A stretch of 64,000 nucleotides of DNA from Pseudonocardia sp. C8 (GTDB lineage: Bacteria; Actinomycetota; Actinomycetes; Mycobacteriales; Pseudonocardiaceae), in assembly GCF_014267175.1 (NCBI RefSeq), contig NZ_JACMTR010000002.1:4737501-4801500 (forward strand), read 5' to 3'. Below are positions 8,277-16,895 of the stretch, piece after piece. Under the pieces are notes generated by a model. It did not search any database, was not told where the DNA came from, and worked only from the letters and a program-made list of their open reading frames with translations. A program made the translations under genes and the position numbers. Every line of letters starts with the position of its first letter. Position 1 is the stretch's first letter.

Positions 8277-9125
8277 TCAGACGGCCGGGCTGTAGGTGAT
8301 GTGCACGACGGATTCCGGGTGGATGAACCCGAACCCGCCGCGGAGCCTGCTACGGACCGCGACCCGGTCGCTGCTGAAGTAGGGGCTGGCGTCGGCGGTG
8401 ACCTCGGCGTCGAGGGTGCGCAGGATGGTGAAGATCCGGCGTGCGTCCACGCCCCAGACCTGATCGGCGGGCACGTCCGGGGTGACGATGATCGGACGGC
8501 CCTCGGCGATCCTCCGGCTCGGCGCGGCCGGGTCGAGCTGGAGCAGGCCGCGGTTGCTGCCGTCGCCGTCCTTGAGTCCGGCCAGGCGCAGCGCCATCGA
8601 GCTACTGCACAGCCAGGCGGTGATGTTGGCGCCGACGTTCTCGGCGGCGGCGGCCGCGCGGGCGAAGGCCTCCAGGTCGACCAGGGCGCCGCCGACGATC
8701 TCCTGATAGCCGACCCCGGCCAGCCCGGTCGGGGTGTTGGGCGCGGTGCCATCGCCGACGAACGCGGTGTCGAGCTGGCGGGCGGTGTCGCGGGTCAACC
8801 CATCGCCGAGCACCCCGGCGGCGACGTCGTCGGAGTCCTCCAGCAGCTCGGAGCTGACGACGGTCAGCCCGGCTACCTTCGACGGAACCACGACCACCTC
8901 GTCCAGCGCGGCATCCGAAACGGGGATTTCGCCACCTTCGGCGACCCAGCCCGCCGAGGGGTCGGCGGTGATCCTGGGGGCTCGCCAGGTCGGGCCCTTG
9001 AGCCGGACCACGGTGGCGACGGCCGGGTCGGTGGCAACCGCGCGGGCGATGACCGGCTCGACGAACAGGGCGGAGACCTGCTCCGGCGAGAAGATCGCCG
9101 AGCCGTTTCCGGTGGTCATGACCAT
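8277..9125 (-). CDS. phage major capsid protein (HK97-like)
   Basis: This is the structural shell protein of a tailed-phage-type capsid. The 282-residue product shows the usual HK97-family features of small actinobacterial capsids. These are an N-terminal segment (FSPEQVSALFVEPVIARAVA), a central VAEGGEIPVSD strand region of the kind that forms the E-loop/P-domain, a conserved serine/threonine-rich stretch, and a C-terminal VRSRLRGGFGFIHPESVVHITY strand. It has no N-terminal protease or delta domain. The ATG at 9125 has GGAG 7 bases upstream. No prohead protease gene adjoins it, so maturation would need a helper or may not be proteolytic. Confidence 0.85.
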   Translation of the reverse strand: MVMTTGNGSAIFSPEQVSALFVEPVIARAVATDPAVATVVRLKGPTWRAPRITADPSAGWVAEGGEIPVSDAALDEVVVVPSKVAGLTVVSSELLEDSDDVAAGVLGDGLTRDTARQLDTAFVGDGTAPNTPTGLAGVGYQEIVGGALVDLEAFARAAAAAENVGANITAWLCSSSMALRLAGLKDGDGSNRGLLQLDPAAPSRRIAEGRPIIVTPDVPADQVWGVDARRIFTILRTLDAEVTADASPYFSSDRVAVRSRLRGGFGFIHPESVVHITYSPAV

Positions 9126-9280
9126 GTGAACACTCCAGGGTGGACGCGCGCCGATGCTCGCGTGTCGTCTGCTGAGGATTCACGCGGCGGGATCCACCCG
9201 TCTCCGCGCGGCCCACCCGGGGCGGCGTGCCGGACCGGCGGGCTGACCTGAGCCGGACGCCGGTCCGTGCACTGTGGAGG

Positions 9281-9787
9281 CTACCGGGTGCGCAAGGCCT
9301 CGGACCAGGACGCGCCCGACGGCCGGGCACCGGAGGGGTAGGAGCCTTGCCCGATACCGGCGCGGACCTCGGCCGACGACGGGGAACGTCGGAGCCCGGG
9401 CCGGGCACCGACCAGGGTCGCGGCCGCGGTGCGGATCCGGTCGGGGTCCGGGTGCCCGTCGTCGTCGATCAGGTCGTGCAGCTCGGCCTTGCCGACGTCG
9501 AACAGGTCGGAGCCGACCTCCAGGTGCTCGGCGGCGACCCGCTCGGCTTCCCGGCGCTGGAGAGCGGTCACCTGCTCGGCCAGCCGGTCGCGCTCGGCCT
9601 CAGCCTCACGGAGCCGTCGCCGGTACCCCGCGGCCTCGGCGTTGCCGGACTCCTCCGTGGCCTCAGTGCCGTTCTCCCGTCCGCCGGTGCCCTCGCCCTC
9701 CGGCGGGGCGGTGCGGGCCGCAGCGGCGCTTTCAGGGGCCTCTGAGTGGTCGGTGGCGGTGTTCGGGTCGCGGGTCTCGGTGCTCAC
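9281..9787 (-). CDS. putative capsid scaffolding protein
   Basis: The 168-residue protein lies just upstream of the capsid gene. It has the layout of small phage scaffolds: a disordered acidic Glu/Gly/Ala-rich N-terminal half, a short coiled coil (residues about 55-85, GYRRRLREAEAERDRLAEQ), and a C-terminal domain with IDDDGHPDPDRIRTAAATL. Scaffold function is inferred from position and this layout. The GTG at 9787 follows GAGGAGG and overlaps the upstream stop (GTGA). Bases 9126-9280 between it and the capsid gene are non-coding. Confidence 0.65.
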   Translation of the reverse strand: MSTETRDPNTATDHSEAPESAAAARTAPPEGEGTGGRENGTEATEESGNAEAAGYRRRLREAEAERDRLAEQVTALQRREAERVAAEHLEVGSDLFDVGKAELHDLIDDDGHPDPDRIRTAAATLVGARPGLRRSPSSAEVRAGIGQGSYPSGARPSGASWSEALRTR

Positions 9788-10113
9788 GGTGCCTCCTCGG
9801 GGGCCGGGTCGAGGGAGATCGGGTTGCCGACCTCGTCCAGAAAGGACCGGCGGATGATGCCGGGGCTCACCCTGGTGACGATGGTGGTGTGCGGGGTGGC
9901 CGTGATGCCGAGCGCGGCCAGCAACGCGGCCTCGGTGTCGGTGGTCGCCCGGGGCTCCCACCCGATCGGCCACACGTAGTCGGCATCGGCGACCCGCCGG
10001 GCATCCTCGGCGGCCAGCAGCGGGCACCCCTGATCATGGGCGAACCGCAACGGGTCCACCGCCGGGTGCGGGTCGAGCCGTTGACCGCCGCACGCCGGGC
10101 AGTGGGCGGTCAT
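9784..10113 (-). CDS. small protein with an N-terminal CxxC pair
   Basis: The function is unknown. The 109-residue product begins MTAHCPACGGQRLDPH, suggesting a zinc-binding knuckle. It continues with a short alpha/beta region containing ADADYVWPIGWEPR. It overlaps its neighbours on both sides by 4 bases (ATGA/GTGA), so it belongs to one translationally coupled run from the primase to the scaffold gene. It is probably an accessory morphogenesis or replication protein of the element (inference from position). Confidence 0.6.
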   Translation of the reverse strand: MTAHCPACGGQRLDPHPAVDPLRFAHDQGCPLLAAEDARRVADADYVWPIGWEPRATTDTEAALLAALGITATPHTTIVTRVSPGIIRRSFLDEVGNPISLDPAPEEAP

Positions 10114-10394
10114 CGGTTCACCTCCCGCTCGGCGACATCCGCAGCGTGGATCATGTGCGCGCTCACCGCGCGGGCGGTGGCGACGTCAAACCGGACCGTG
10201 CCGTGCTCGGACACGACCTCGGCCGGAATCGCCAGCTCGACCCCGGCGAGGGTGTCGACGCCGTCCGGGCCGATGGCGGTCGTGCCGATCGCGGCCACTC
10301 CGATCAGGGAACGGTCACCGGCACCGGTGTGCGGGGCGATGCCCCACATCTCGATCCGGCCCTCGGCATCGGTGGTTCCGTCGTTGGTGCTCAT
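10110..10394 (-). CDS. small element-encoded protein (94 aa)
   Basis: I do not recognise this protein. The ATG at 10394 overlaps the upstream stop (ATGA), which decides the start against an in-frame upstream codon. The product is acidic, with a possible beta-sheet core (MWGIAPHTGAG, LIGVAAIGTTAIG) and a C-terminal helix. It contains no Cys and no membrane segment. Confidence 0.55.
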   Translation of the reverse strand: MSTNDGTTDAEGRIEMWGIAPHTGAGDRSLIGVAAIGTTAIGPDGVDTLAGVELAIPAEVVSEHGTVRFDVATARAVSAHMIHAADVAEREVNR

Positions 10395-10714
10395 GCGAGG
10401 CGGCTCCATTCGCCAGGGGTGATACGGACGGCCACGGCGCGGCCGTCGCGGTTGTGCCGCACCTCAGTGCCGACCTCCACGTCCCACCCGTTGTGGGTGA
10501 GCCAGTCCAGCTCGGTCAGATCATCGGGCCGCAGCCGGGACGGCTCGGCGACATAGACCCACTGACTCGGGAGATCCGAGCGGGGCACCCGCCACGGGTC
10601 GACCAGCCAGTCCACGCTGGACTCGGGGAACCGGTCGCGAAGCGTGCACAGCGGGCCGGTATCGGTCGGCCAGCCGTGCTCGGCCGGAGTGGCGCTGGTG
10701 GTGTCGGTGGTCAT
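10391..10714 (-). CDS. small element-encoded protein (107 aa)
   Basis: The function is unknown. The ATG at 10714 is preceded by GGAGAAC and lies 2 bases after the stop of the primase gene, so the two are probably coupled. The product is Trp-rich for its size, with six Trp residues including WLVDPWR and LDWLTHNGWDVEV. It ends in a short beta-rich segment. Confidence 0.55.
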   Translation of the reverse strand: MTTDTTSATPAEHGWPTDTGPLCTLRDRFPESSVDWLVDPWRVPRSDLPSQWVYVAEPSRLRPDDLTELDWLTHNGWDVEVGTEVRHNRDGRAVAVRITPGEWSRLA

Positions 10715-10716
10715 GA

Positions 10717-12834
10717 TCAGTTCTCCTCTCGGTAGGGCGAATCGGTGCCGGGCGGGTAGGCGCAGGACCGGCACCGCCCGTTGATCAGTGGGTGGTCGCT
10801 GGGATGACGGCAGCGGGAGCAGCAGGGCCTATCCGCGCCTGGATCCTGGGGAGAGTCCATGGAACGGCGCGAATGACCTGATTGAGCGTGACCTGCGGAA
10901 ACGCTCCAATCATCCGCGCCAGGCTCGTCATCGGCGCCAGTGCGTTCGCCCTGGTCGGAGCCAATGCCGCCAGTCATGCCACCCTGGGGGCTCTCCCTGG
11001 CGCGGCGGGGATGATCCGAGTCGATCGACCAGATAGCTCCCTGCTGGAATCCGCGGCGCCTGGACCGGACTCCGGCTCGGTGGCGGACCCGCTGCAACGT
11101 CCGCTCCGGGATGTCGACCTTCTGGGCTGCCTCGCGGATGTCCTGGAACGGCGCGGTCCCGCCCTTGTCGTTCAGGTACTTGTTCAGCCAGTCCACGGCG
11201 TGGTCGCGTTCGGCGCGCTCGTCGGGATCCCCGCTGGTCTCCTTGGCGTCGCGCAGCAGGTCTTCCACCGATCGCGACGAGGGGCCGGTGAAGTCGAACC
11301 GGGCCGTCGCCGCGGTGCCCTTGGGGGTGGGGATGTCGACCGGGGTCAGGGTGTAGCTCAGCGATGGCAGATCATCGCGACCGAGACTGTTCTTGGTCTG
11401 GGTCATCACCCGCCCGTCGTCGTCCCGGGCGAATCCGAGCACGGCCCGCGCCACGTTCTTGAACGCGCCGGAGGCGGTGATCAGGTTGGACACGTCGGTA
11501 CCGGAGGACTTGTTGAAGTGCGCGATCCCCAGGATCACGGCGCCGGTGCGGTCGGCCAGGGCGGTCAGCGGGTCAAGCGCGGTCCGGACCTCCCGTTCCC
11601 GATGGGTGTCGATCTTCTGCGCGACCGCGGACATCAACGGGTCCACCATGGTCGCCGCCACCTCGTGGCGGATGATCTCGGACTCGAGAAGGTCATTGTC
11701 GTGCGGCAGCGACAGGGCCCCGTCGGCGCCGGACTCGGTGATCACGTCGAACCGGCCGATCATCGACAGGTCAGCCCCGGCGGCGATCAGCCGCGGAACG
11801 ATCGTGTGCTTCCACGAGTCCTCGACGGTCACGTAGAGCACCCGGCGCGGGGTGCCGTGGAACGCGCCGGGCAGCGTGCCCCGGCTGATCTGTGCGGCCA
11901 TCCAGATCGCGAACGAGGATTTCCCGGTGCCCTCCCGCCCGGCCGCGATGACCTGCGACCCGGCCGGAACTCGCCCGTGCCCGTCTTCGGTTGTCCAGGC
12001 CCACACGACCGGCTCCGGCTCGATCTGTGAGGCCCAGGTGATCCGAGACTGGCGGCCGGTCGCCACCGTCTCGACGTCGGCCAGGTCCTCGACCCCGTAT
12101 CCGGCGTGGACGTGGTCGGTCAGGTCGGCGCCCTTGTGGCCGGGCACCGGCTCGACCACCCGCACCGACCGAGCCCGGCCGGACAGGGCCGCACGGACCC
12201 GTTCGGCATGGGCCCGGCCCGGATCGTCTCGGTCGCGCACGACCAGCACATCCGCCCCGACGAGCGCCGCCGTGTGCTCGGCCTTCCAGCCTCCGGAGGA
12301 TCCGCCGACACTGCACGTGGCAGTGACGCCGTACTCGCGGGCGGTCTCGACGTCGCGTTCACCCTCGACGACGAGGATCTGCCGACCGTCCGCCGCGGCG
12401 GCGAGCACCTCCGGCAGCCGGTAGAGCGTCGTGTTCAGCTCCGGGCAGCCGCCGAACTCGTAGTGCTCGCCCACCCGGTGCACCTGGTGGAACTTCTTGC
12501 CCGCCCGCCGGACGACCTTGGCGAACTCGGTGCCATCGGCGCGCTGGTAGACGTACTCGGCGCTGCCCGCGGGCGGGGCCCGGTGCGCGCCGTCGCCGTT
12601 CCGGCTCGGCGGTGCGGGGTCGGCGAACAGATCGGCCATCCGCAGCCCCAGGGCGCCGACGACGTCGCCGGTCTCGCATCCGGCGTGACACTTCAGCCCG
12701 ACGCCACGGTCGTCCTCAGTGATCGACAGCGAGGGGGTCCTGTCGTCATGGCCGGGACACTGCGCCCGGCCGTTGTTGACGATGAACCCGTGGTCCTCCA
12801 GGGCGGCGCGCACCCTGTCGATCGGGGCACTCAT
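10717..12834 (-). CDS. primase-helicase replication protein of the element
   Basis: This is probably a replication protein that combines primer synthesis with a RecA-like helicase ATPase, as in many phages and integrative elements. In the 705-residue product I see four parts. First is a CHC2-like zinc motif (C26, H29, C49, C53 in QCPGHDDRTPSLS and KCHAGC). Second is a TOPRIM region (ILVVEGERD with E158; VVRDRDD). Third is a Walker A motif GREGTGKSS at about 299-307, with a Walker B-like region near TMVDPLMS. Fourth is a C-terminal winged-helix-like segment (ERTLQRVRHRAGV) and a final Cys-rich motif (CCSRCRHP, CRSC). The ATG at 12834 overlaps the preceding stop. Confidence 0.8.
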   Translation of the reverse strand: MSAPIDRVRAALEDHGFIVNNGRAQCPGHDDRTPSLSITEDDRGVGLKCHAGCETGDVVGALGLRMADLFADPAPPSRNGDGAHRAPPAGSAEYVYQRADGTEFAKVVRRAGKKFHQVHRVGEHYEFGGCPELNTTLYRLPEVLAAAADGRQILVVEGERDVETAREYGVTATCSVGGSSGGWKAEHTAALVGADVLVVRDRDDPGRAHAERVRAALSGRARSVRVVEPVPGHKGADLTDHVHAGYGVEDLADVETVATGRQSRITWASQIEPEPVVWAWTTEDGHGRVPAGSQVIAAGREGTGKSSFAIWMAAQISRGTLPGAFHGTPRRVLYVTVEDSWKHTIVPRLIAAGADLSMIGRFDVITESGADGALSLPHDNDLLESEIIRHEVAATMVDPLMSAVAQKIDTHREREVRTALDPLTALADRTGAVILGIAHFNKSSGTDVSNLITASGAFKNVARAVLGFARDDDGRVMTQTKNSLGRDDLPSLSYTLTPVDIPTPKGTAATARFDFTGPSSRSVEDLLRDAKETSGDPDERAERDHAVDWLNKYLNDKGGTAPFQDIREAAQKVDIPERTLQRVRHRAGVRSRRRGFQQGAIWSIDSDHPRRARESPQGGMTGGIGSDQGERTGADDEPGADDWSVSAGHAQSGHSRRSMDSPQDPGADRPCCSRCRHPSDHPLINGRCRSCAYPPGTDSPYREEN

Positions 12835-13160
12835 CGGCGGGCCCCTACGCGCTTCGGGCTCCGCGCTCGGCTCCGCCGACGACGCTGCTGCGTCGGGACC
12901 GCAGCGACCGGCGGCCGGGACCGCCCGATGTTCACGGCGACGTCGCCGTGCTCGTCGAGGAACCGGATGTGCGGCAGAACGGGCGTCGTCGCGGCAGAAG
13001 GCGACTCCTCCGCCGGGACGGCATCCACGCTTCGGCACCGGCCACAGAGGACTCCGGGCGCGCCGAGCCAGGACCACGCCTGGCTCCCGCAGCGCGGGCA
13101 TCGACTAGTGGGAAGCGACCGCGGCGCGAGGGTCTCGCCGTGGCCGTCGTGGTCATGCAT
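12831..13160 (-). CDS. small zinc-ribbon protein of the element
   Basis: The 109-residue product carries CPRCGSQAWSWLGAPGVLCGRC, the spacing of a zinc ribbon. This is followed by a short folded segment (PHIRFLDEHGDVAVNIG) and a strongly basic tail. It begins at ATG 13160 after AGGAG. Its TGA overlaps the primase start, so it may act with the primase. The function is otherwise unknown. Confidence 0.6.
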   Translation of the reverse strand: MHDHDGHGETLAPRSLPTSRCPRCGSQAWSWLGAPGVLCGRCRSVDAVPAEESPSAATTPVLPHIRFLDEHGDVAVNIGRSRPPVAAVPTQQRRRRSRARSPKRVGARR

Positions 13161-13240
13161 GATTGACGTCAGCTCCTATCGGGCTGACGCCCTCGCGCGG
13201 GATGGTCGGGCACCACGTACGCGCGGGGGCGTCGTGGTGT

Positions 13241-13492
13241 CTACAGCGGGCGGTGAAGCGACGGCAGTAGCCCGCGAAGTCGCTCGATCTGCTCGGCGGT
13301 CGGTGCGGGCGCGGACTCGACGACCTCGCGGATGTGGTCGGCGAGCCGGTCCACGGCGAACCTGCGCCGGTCGTCGTCCACGCTGGGGTCGTCGGGGCCG
13401 CGGTGCCGGGTGCGCGCGGCGAGGGAGGCGCGTTCCCGCCGCTGCTCAGGGGTCAGAGGCGGGCGGCGACGCTGCGTCTCGTTGACGGTCAT
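13241..13492 (-). CDS. small basic helical protein; candidate recombination directionality factor
   Basis: The 83-residue protein starts at ATG 13492. It opens with a basic motif, PPLTPEQRRERASLAARTRHRG, seen in small proteins next to integrases in actinobacterial elements. It continues with two amphipathic helices (RFAVDRLADHIREVV; AEQIERLRGLLPSL). It is the first small gene after the integrase, about where phiRv1 keeps its excision factor Rv1584c. The assignment as excision factor rests on position and size only. The 297 bases between it and the integrase hold no supported gene. Confidence 0.5.
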   Translation of the reverse strand: MTVNETQRRRPPLTPEQRRERASLAARTRHRGPDDPSVDDDRRRFAVDRLADHIREVVESAPAPTAEQIERLRGLLPSLHRPL

Positions 13493-13789
13493 GGGCGGTG
13501 ACTCCGCTGGGTGCAGTGCCCAGCGGGCCGCGTTCGAGGAGGCGACCCCCCGGGCACGGACGGCCTGGGGATCACGCTCGACGTCCCGCGGCACCCGGCC
13601 GTCGGACCTCCGGCAGCGGGTCCGCCCGGGACCCCTACTGCCCTCCGTCGTTCACCGCGCCCGCGGAGCGTGGACCCGAGGGGCCACCACCCGCACCGGC
13701 GTTTCAGTCCGCCTGAGACTCGGCGCGGGCCGCTTCGTGATCACGGCTAGCGAGTGCGCTAACGGTAGCAACGTGCTACCTGCTGCGCA

Positions 13790-15322
13790 CTACTTCGCCG
13801 CGTCGGTGCTGCGCAACCAGTCGATCCGCTCGACCACTGGCATAGTCGCCCCGCCGCCGCGGCGGCCCTCCGGGCGCCGGTGCGCGACCAGCGTGCCGAG
13901 CAGGTCCGGGGCCAGCAGTATCCGAGCCACCGCCCGGCGAGTCGACATCGGAGACTTGCCCCACGCTGCCGCGACGTTCTTGCCAGGCGTGATCAACCCG
14001 CGCAGCGCCGACGGGGTCTGTAGCTCTCGCTCCCGAGCTTCGGCCGCCCGCAGCCGCTCCAGCAGTTGCGGCTCGGTGCGGGCGGCCAGGGTCAGCGAGA
14101 CCGATCCATCGGCCACGGCGTCGGCCAGCTCATCCAGGCGGGTCCGCAGTGAGGCGATCTCGGCACGCACATTCTCAATCTCGGCGTTCTGATCGTCATT
14201 GCCCGCGGCGAGCGCCTCATGGATGTCGGCGCGGGCGAGCCACTTCAGCATGGCCTTCTCGGCGATCGAGTCCAGCTCATCGGCGTCGACTCGCACGCAC
14301 CCGCGCTCGTGGCACTGGTACTCCCGTCTCCGGGCTCGGTTGGTCGCGGCCAGTCGGGAGTCACACTCGGCGCACCGGGCGATCATGGAGAGCAGATGGA
14401 CACCGCGGCCGGGCCGAGTGGTTCGCCGGGTCGGGTTGGTCAGGATGCGCTGTACCGCGTAGTAGTCGGCCTCGGACACGATGCCGGGCCAGGCTCCAGG
14501 GACGATGCGGGCGTCGGTGCTGAGCGCCGCGGGCCGCTGGGTGCCGCGCACCCCGTTCCGTCCCGGGTCGTGCACCCGCAGCCCTGCATAGGTGGGGTTG
14601 AGCAGCAGCGACCGCAGGTGCGCTCCAGAGAACGGTCCGCCGGATCGCTTCTGAATGCCGCGCTCGGCGAGGTCGGCGGTGATCGACCGCAGCGAGTGCC
14701 CCTTGATCACCCGGTCGAACAGCTCGGCGACCACCGGCGCCTCGTCGGGGTGCGGTTCCTGGCCGATGTAGCGCCGGGTGTGTCCGTCGTAGGTGCGGCG
14801 GTACCCGTATGCGACCGGACCGTGCGGCTTGCCGTCCGCGGCGTTCGCGGCGGCGGCCCGCTTCGCCCGCAGGGAGACCTTGGACGACTCGTACTCGCTG
14901 TCCACGGCGTCCTCCTGGAGGGTGCGCCGATCGCGGCCGTTGGTCGGATCGTAGGTGCGCCCGTGCGTGGTGACATGGATGGCAACGCCGCGCTCGGCGC
15001 AGATGTCGATCAGGTCGCACCACTCGCCCGCCCGCCGGGACCCGCGCGAGGACTCCCAGATGATCAGCACCGAGGCACCGAACCGTCCGGAGTCAAGATC
15101 GGCCATCAGCTCCGCGAATCCGTCCCGGACCTTCTTCGAGTAGCGCGACGCGCTCACCGACTCGTCCCGGTACGGCGTGCCCAGCGTCCAGCCCTCGCGC
15201 TCGGCGGTGGCGGCGTTGTCGTCGTGCTGCTCGTCCAGGGACCGCGCCCGCCCGGACCGGTCGAGGCTGACCCGCAGGTACTCCCGCGCCGTAGGGGTCG
15301 TGCCGTTGCGCGTCGTCGTCAT
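13790..15322 (-). CDS. large serine recombinase (integrase)
   Basis: This enzyme integrates and excises the element by site-specific recombination. The 510-residue protein begins with the resolvase-type catalytic domain. The motif YLRVSLDRSG contains the nucleophile Ser19 with Arg17, and the catalytic arginine region is WESSRGSRR. The recombinase domain follows (KPHGPVAYGYRR to RSLLLNPTYAGLRVHD). A zinc ribbon (CAECDSRL, CHERGC) is next, then a coiled coil at about 395-450 typical of this family. It is complete, with no frameshift. The ATG at 15322 lies only 33 bases inside the right junction, the usual place for an integrase beside its att site. Confidence 0.95.
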   Translation of the reverse strand: MTTTRNGTTPTAREYLRVSLDRSGRARSLDEQHDDNAATAEREGWTLGTPYRDESVSASRYSKKVRDGFAELMADLDSGRFGASVLIIWESSRGSRRAGEWCDLIDICAERGVAIHVTTHGRTYDPTNGRDRRTLQEDAVDSEYESSKVSLRAKRAAAANAADGKPHGPVAYGYRRTYDGHTRRYIGQEPHPDEAPVVAELFDRVIKGHSLRSITADLAERGIQKRSGGPFSGAHLRSLLLNPTYAGLRVHDPGRNGVRGTQRPAALSTDARIVPGAWPGIVSEADYYAVQRILTNPTRRTTRPGRGVHLLSMIARCAECDSRLAATNRARRREYQCHERGCVRVDADELDSIAEKAMLKWLARADIHEALAAGNDDQNAEIENVRAEIASLRTRLDELADAVADGSVSLTLAARTEPQLLERLRAAEARERELQTPSALRGLITPGKNVAAAWGKSPMSTRRAVARILLAPDLLGTLVAHRRPEGRRGGGATMPVVERIDWLRSTDAAK

Positions 15323-15325
15323 GAC

Positions 15326-15380
15326 CCGTACGGTACCAATAGGAAGGCTGATGCTTGTCGATGTCCGTGGGGCCGCCGCG
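15326..15380. other. right attachment junction of the element (hybrid att site)
   Basis: Element sequence ends with TTG at 15355-15357 and host HNH sequence follows from 15358. The element-side arm 15326-15354 contains CCGTACGGTACC and GGAAGG. It pairs imperfectly with the inverted arm at the left junction (GGAACC and GAAGGTA read on the minus strand). The midpoint of the rejoined arms falls on the TT of the shared TTG. Confidence 0.8.
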
Positions 15381-16895
15381 CAGCCAGCTCCGGACGTGGT
15401 GTGCATGCAGGTGGCGGGTACGGCCGCAGCCGGGGAACCGGCAGCCCCCGCCGTCGGCGGTGTCGCGGGCGGTGAGTGCGGCGATCTGGGCGGGCGAGGC
15501 CAGGCGACGGGAACGCCCCAGGTAGAGCCGGTTCGTCCGGCGGTCGTCGAGCAGGGCCTGGGCGCGGGCGTCGCAGGCCAGCCGCTCCGCGGTCGGAGCG
15601 GGTATCGCGGGGCCGCCGGCGAGCTGCGCCGTTCCGGTGGCGGCGTCCAGATGGACGATCACCTGCGCGGCTCCCCGTTCGACGGTCGGGCCGTCGGCCG
15701 CGTCCTGCCCCCGGACGAGGGTCAGCAACGCGTCGGCGCGGCGGGCCGCCGTCCGGTCCGCCACGCTGCCGGGCTCCTGCTCGAGCTCCCGGTGTCGGCG
15801 GGCCGCCCCGTACAGGCCGTCGACCGGGGTGCAGTCCGTCTCGCGGACCGCGTCCGGCCCCGGGAGCAGCGCGTCGATGGCCGCGATCAGCACCGCGCCG
15901 TCGTCCGGCGTCAACCGCCCGCGCAGGACGAGTGAGCCGTCGGCGTCGTGGTACCAGCTCACGCCGCGGCGGGCCGCGGAACCCGCAGGCGGGGTGCTCC
16001 GGCGGCGCACGGCCCGGACCACGGTCTCGACGTGGCTGGCCGTGCCGGAGAGGGCCAGGTCCAGGAGCACCTGCTCGGCGACCTCGGGCTCGGCCACGCC
16101 GTGCACGGCCGTTCCGGTGTGCGGGTCCGTCGAGCCGTCGGGGGTCGTGTCGTGGCCGGCCCGGGTGGAGCCGTCGGCCGCCGCGCCGTCGCCGGTCGCC
16201 GTGACGCGTGCGGTCGTGCCCGCCGCCCCGCCGGTCGCCTGGGCGCTGCCGGTCGAGCGGCAGGCGCTCGCGGTGTCCTGGCCGGTCGGAGTGCTGTCCT
16301 CGGCCGTGGGGTCGCAGTGGGCCGTGCGCCCGACCCCGGTACCGCTCTCCCCGGTCGCGGAGGCAGGAGTGAACGCACCACCGGCGGTGGTTCCCGGTAC
16401 CTCATCGGCTGCGTCGACGGTTCCGTCATCGGCTGCGTCATCGGCTGGGTCATCGATACTGCCGGGCGCACCGGATCCGCCGGTCTCGGCGTGCGCGGCC
16501 ACGACATCAGTGCCGTCCGCACCTGCGGTTGCCGCCGCGATCCGGGCCAGGACCGAACTGTCCGACCCGGTCACCCTGGTGATCGCCCGGACCTTCGAGT
16601 AGGAGATCCGCCCGGCTGCGAACGCGGCGGTGACACGGGGCAGGTTCTCCAGGGCGTGGGCCACCCGCAGATGCTCGGTCGCGGTGCGCAGGCTCATCCC
16701 CGCCCGCCAGGACAGCCAGTGCGCGCAGGACCGGATACCGACTCCGCTCCAGCCGCCGCGCCGGTCGAACTCGGCGAGCAGCTGCAGGAATCGGCACTCG
16801 GCGGCGGCGATGTGCCCCGCCAGGCCGAGCAGTTCCGACTCCAGGTCGGGCAGGCTCAGGGCCGGTAGCGGGACGGGCTCGGTCGTGATGGACAT
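15358..16895 (-). pseudogene. DUF222/HNH endonuclease (13E12 family), N-terminal part interrupted by the element
   Basis: The intact 5' part encodes about 512 residues from ATG 16895. It holds the DUF222 domain (SLPDLESELLGLAGHIAAAE to RAITRVTGS), an Ala/Thr/Gly-rich low-complexity insert at about 155-290, more DUF222-type sequence, and the first half of the HNH nuclease domain (CRFPGCGRTRHLHAHH, then SWLRGGPTDI). The frame leaves host sequence inside the codon after PTDI and reads element sequence to a stop at 15093, so any product would be truncated in the active site. Adding 5475-5766 restores PTDIDNLVLLCSHHH and a protein of 609 residues. DUF222/HNH genes are multicopy in many actinobacteria; their cellular role is not settled. 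Confidence 0.9.

Larger units (their letters stand above)
5767..15357. mobile_element. phiRv1-like prophage or phage satellite inserted in a DUF222/HNH gene
   Basis: The element is about 9.6 kb. Its ends are defined by the split HNH gene and a duplicated TTG. The minus-strand block reads integrase, two small genes, primase-helicase, three small genes, scaffold-like protein and major capsid protein. Two small plus-strand genes lie at the left end, and there is a small divergent regulatory segment. I find no terminase, portal, prohead protease, tail or lysis gene. The size, the serine integrase at one end, the order of the module and a target gene of the 13E12 class recall phiRv1 of M. tuberculosis. 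It may be a phage remnant or a satellite that borrows helper functions. Confidence 0.85.

Noticed and set aside
12835..13101. Upstream in-frame extension of the primase-helicase to 13101
   Set aside because: It would overlap the zinc-ribbon gene almost completely. ATG 12834 has an ATGA overlap and opens directly into the zinc motif domain.
5767..15357. Defence or toxin-antitoxin cargo in the element
   Set aside because: I looked for nuclease, toxin, restriction or abortive-infection motifs in the small genes and recognised none. The membrane protein at 7994 is only a possibility.
5700..15400. tRNA gene as the integration target of the element
   Set aside because: Neither junction shows a tRNA fold or CCA-end sequence. 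The target is clearly the HNH coding sequence.
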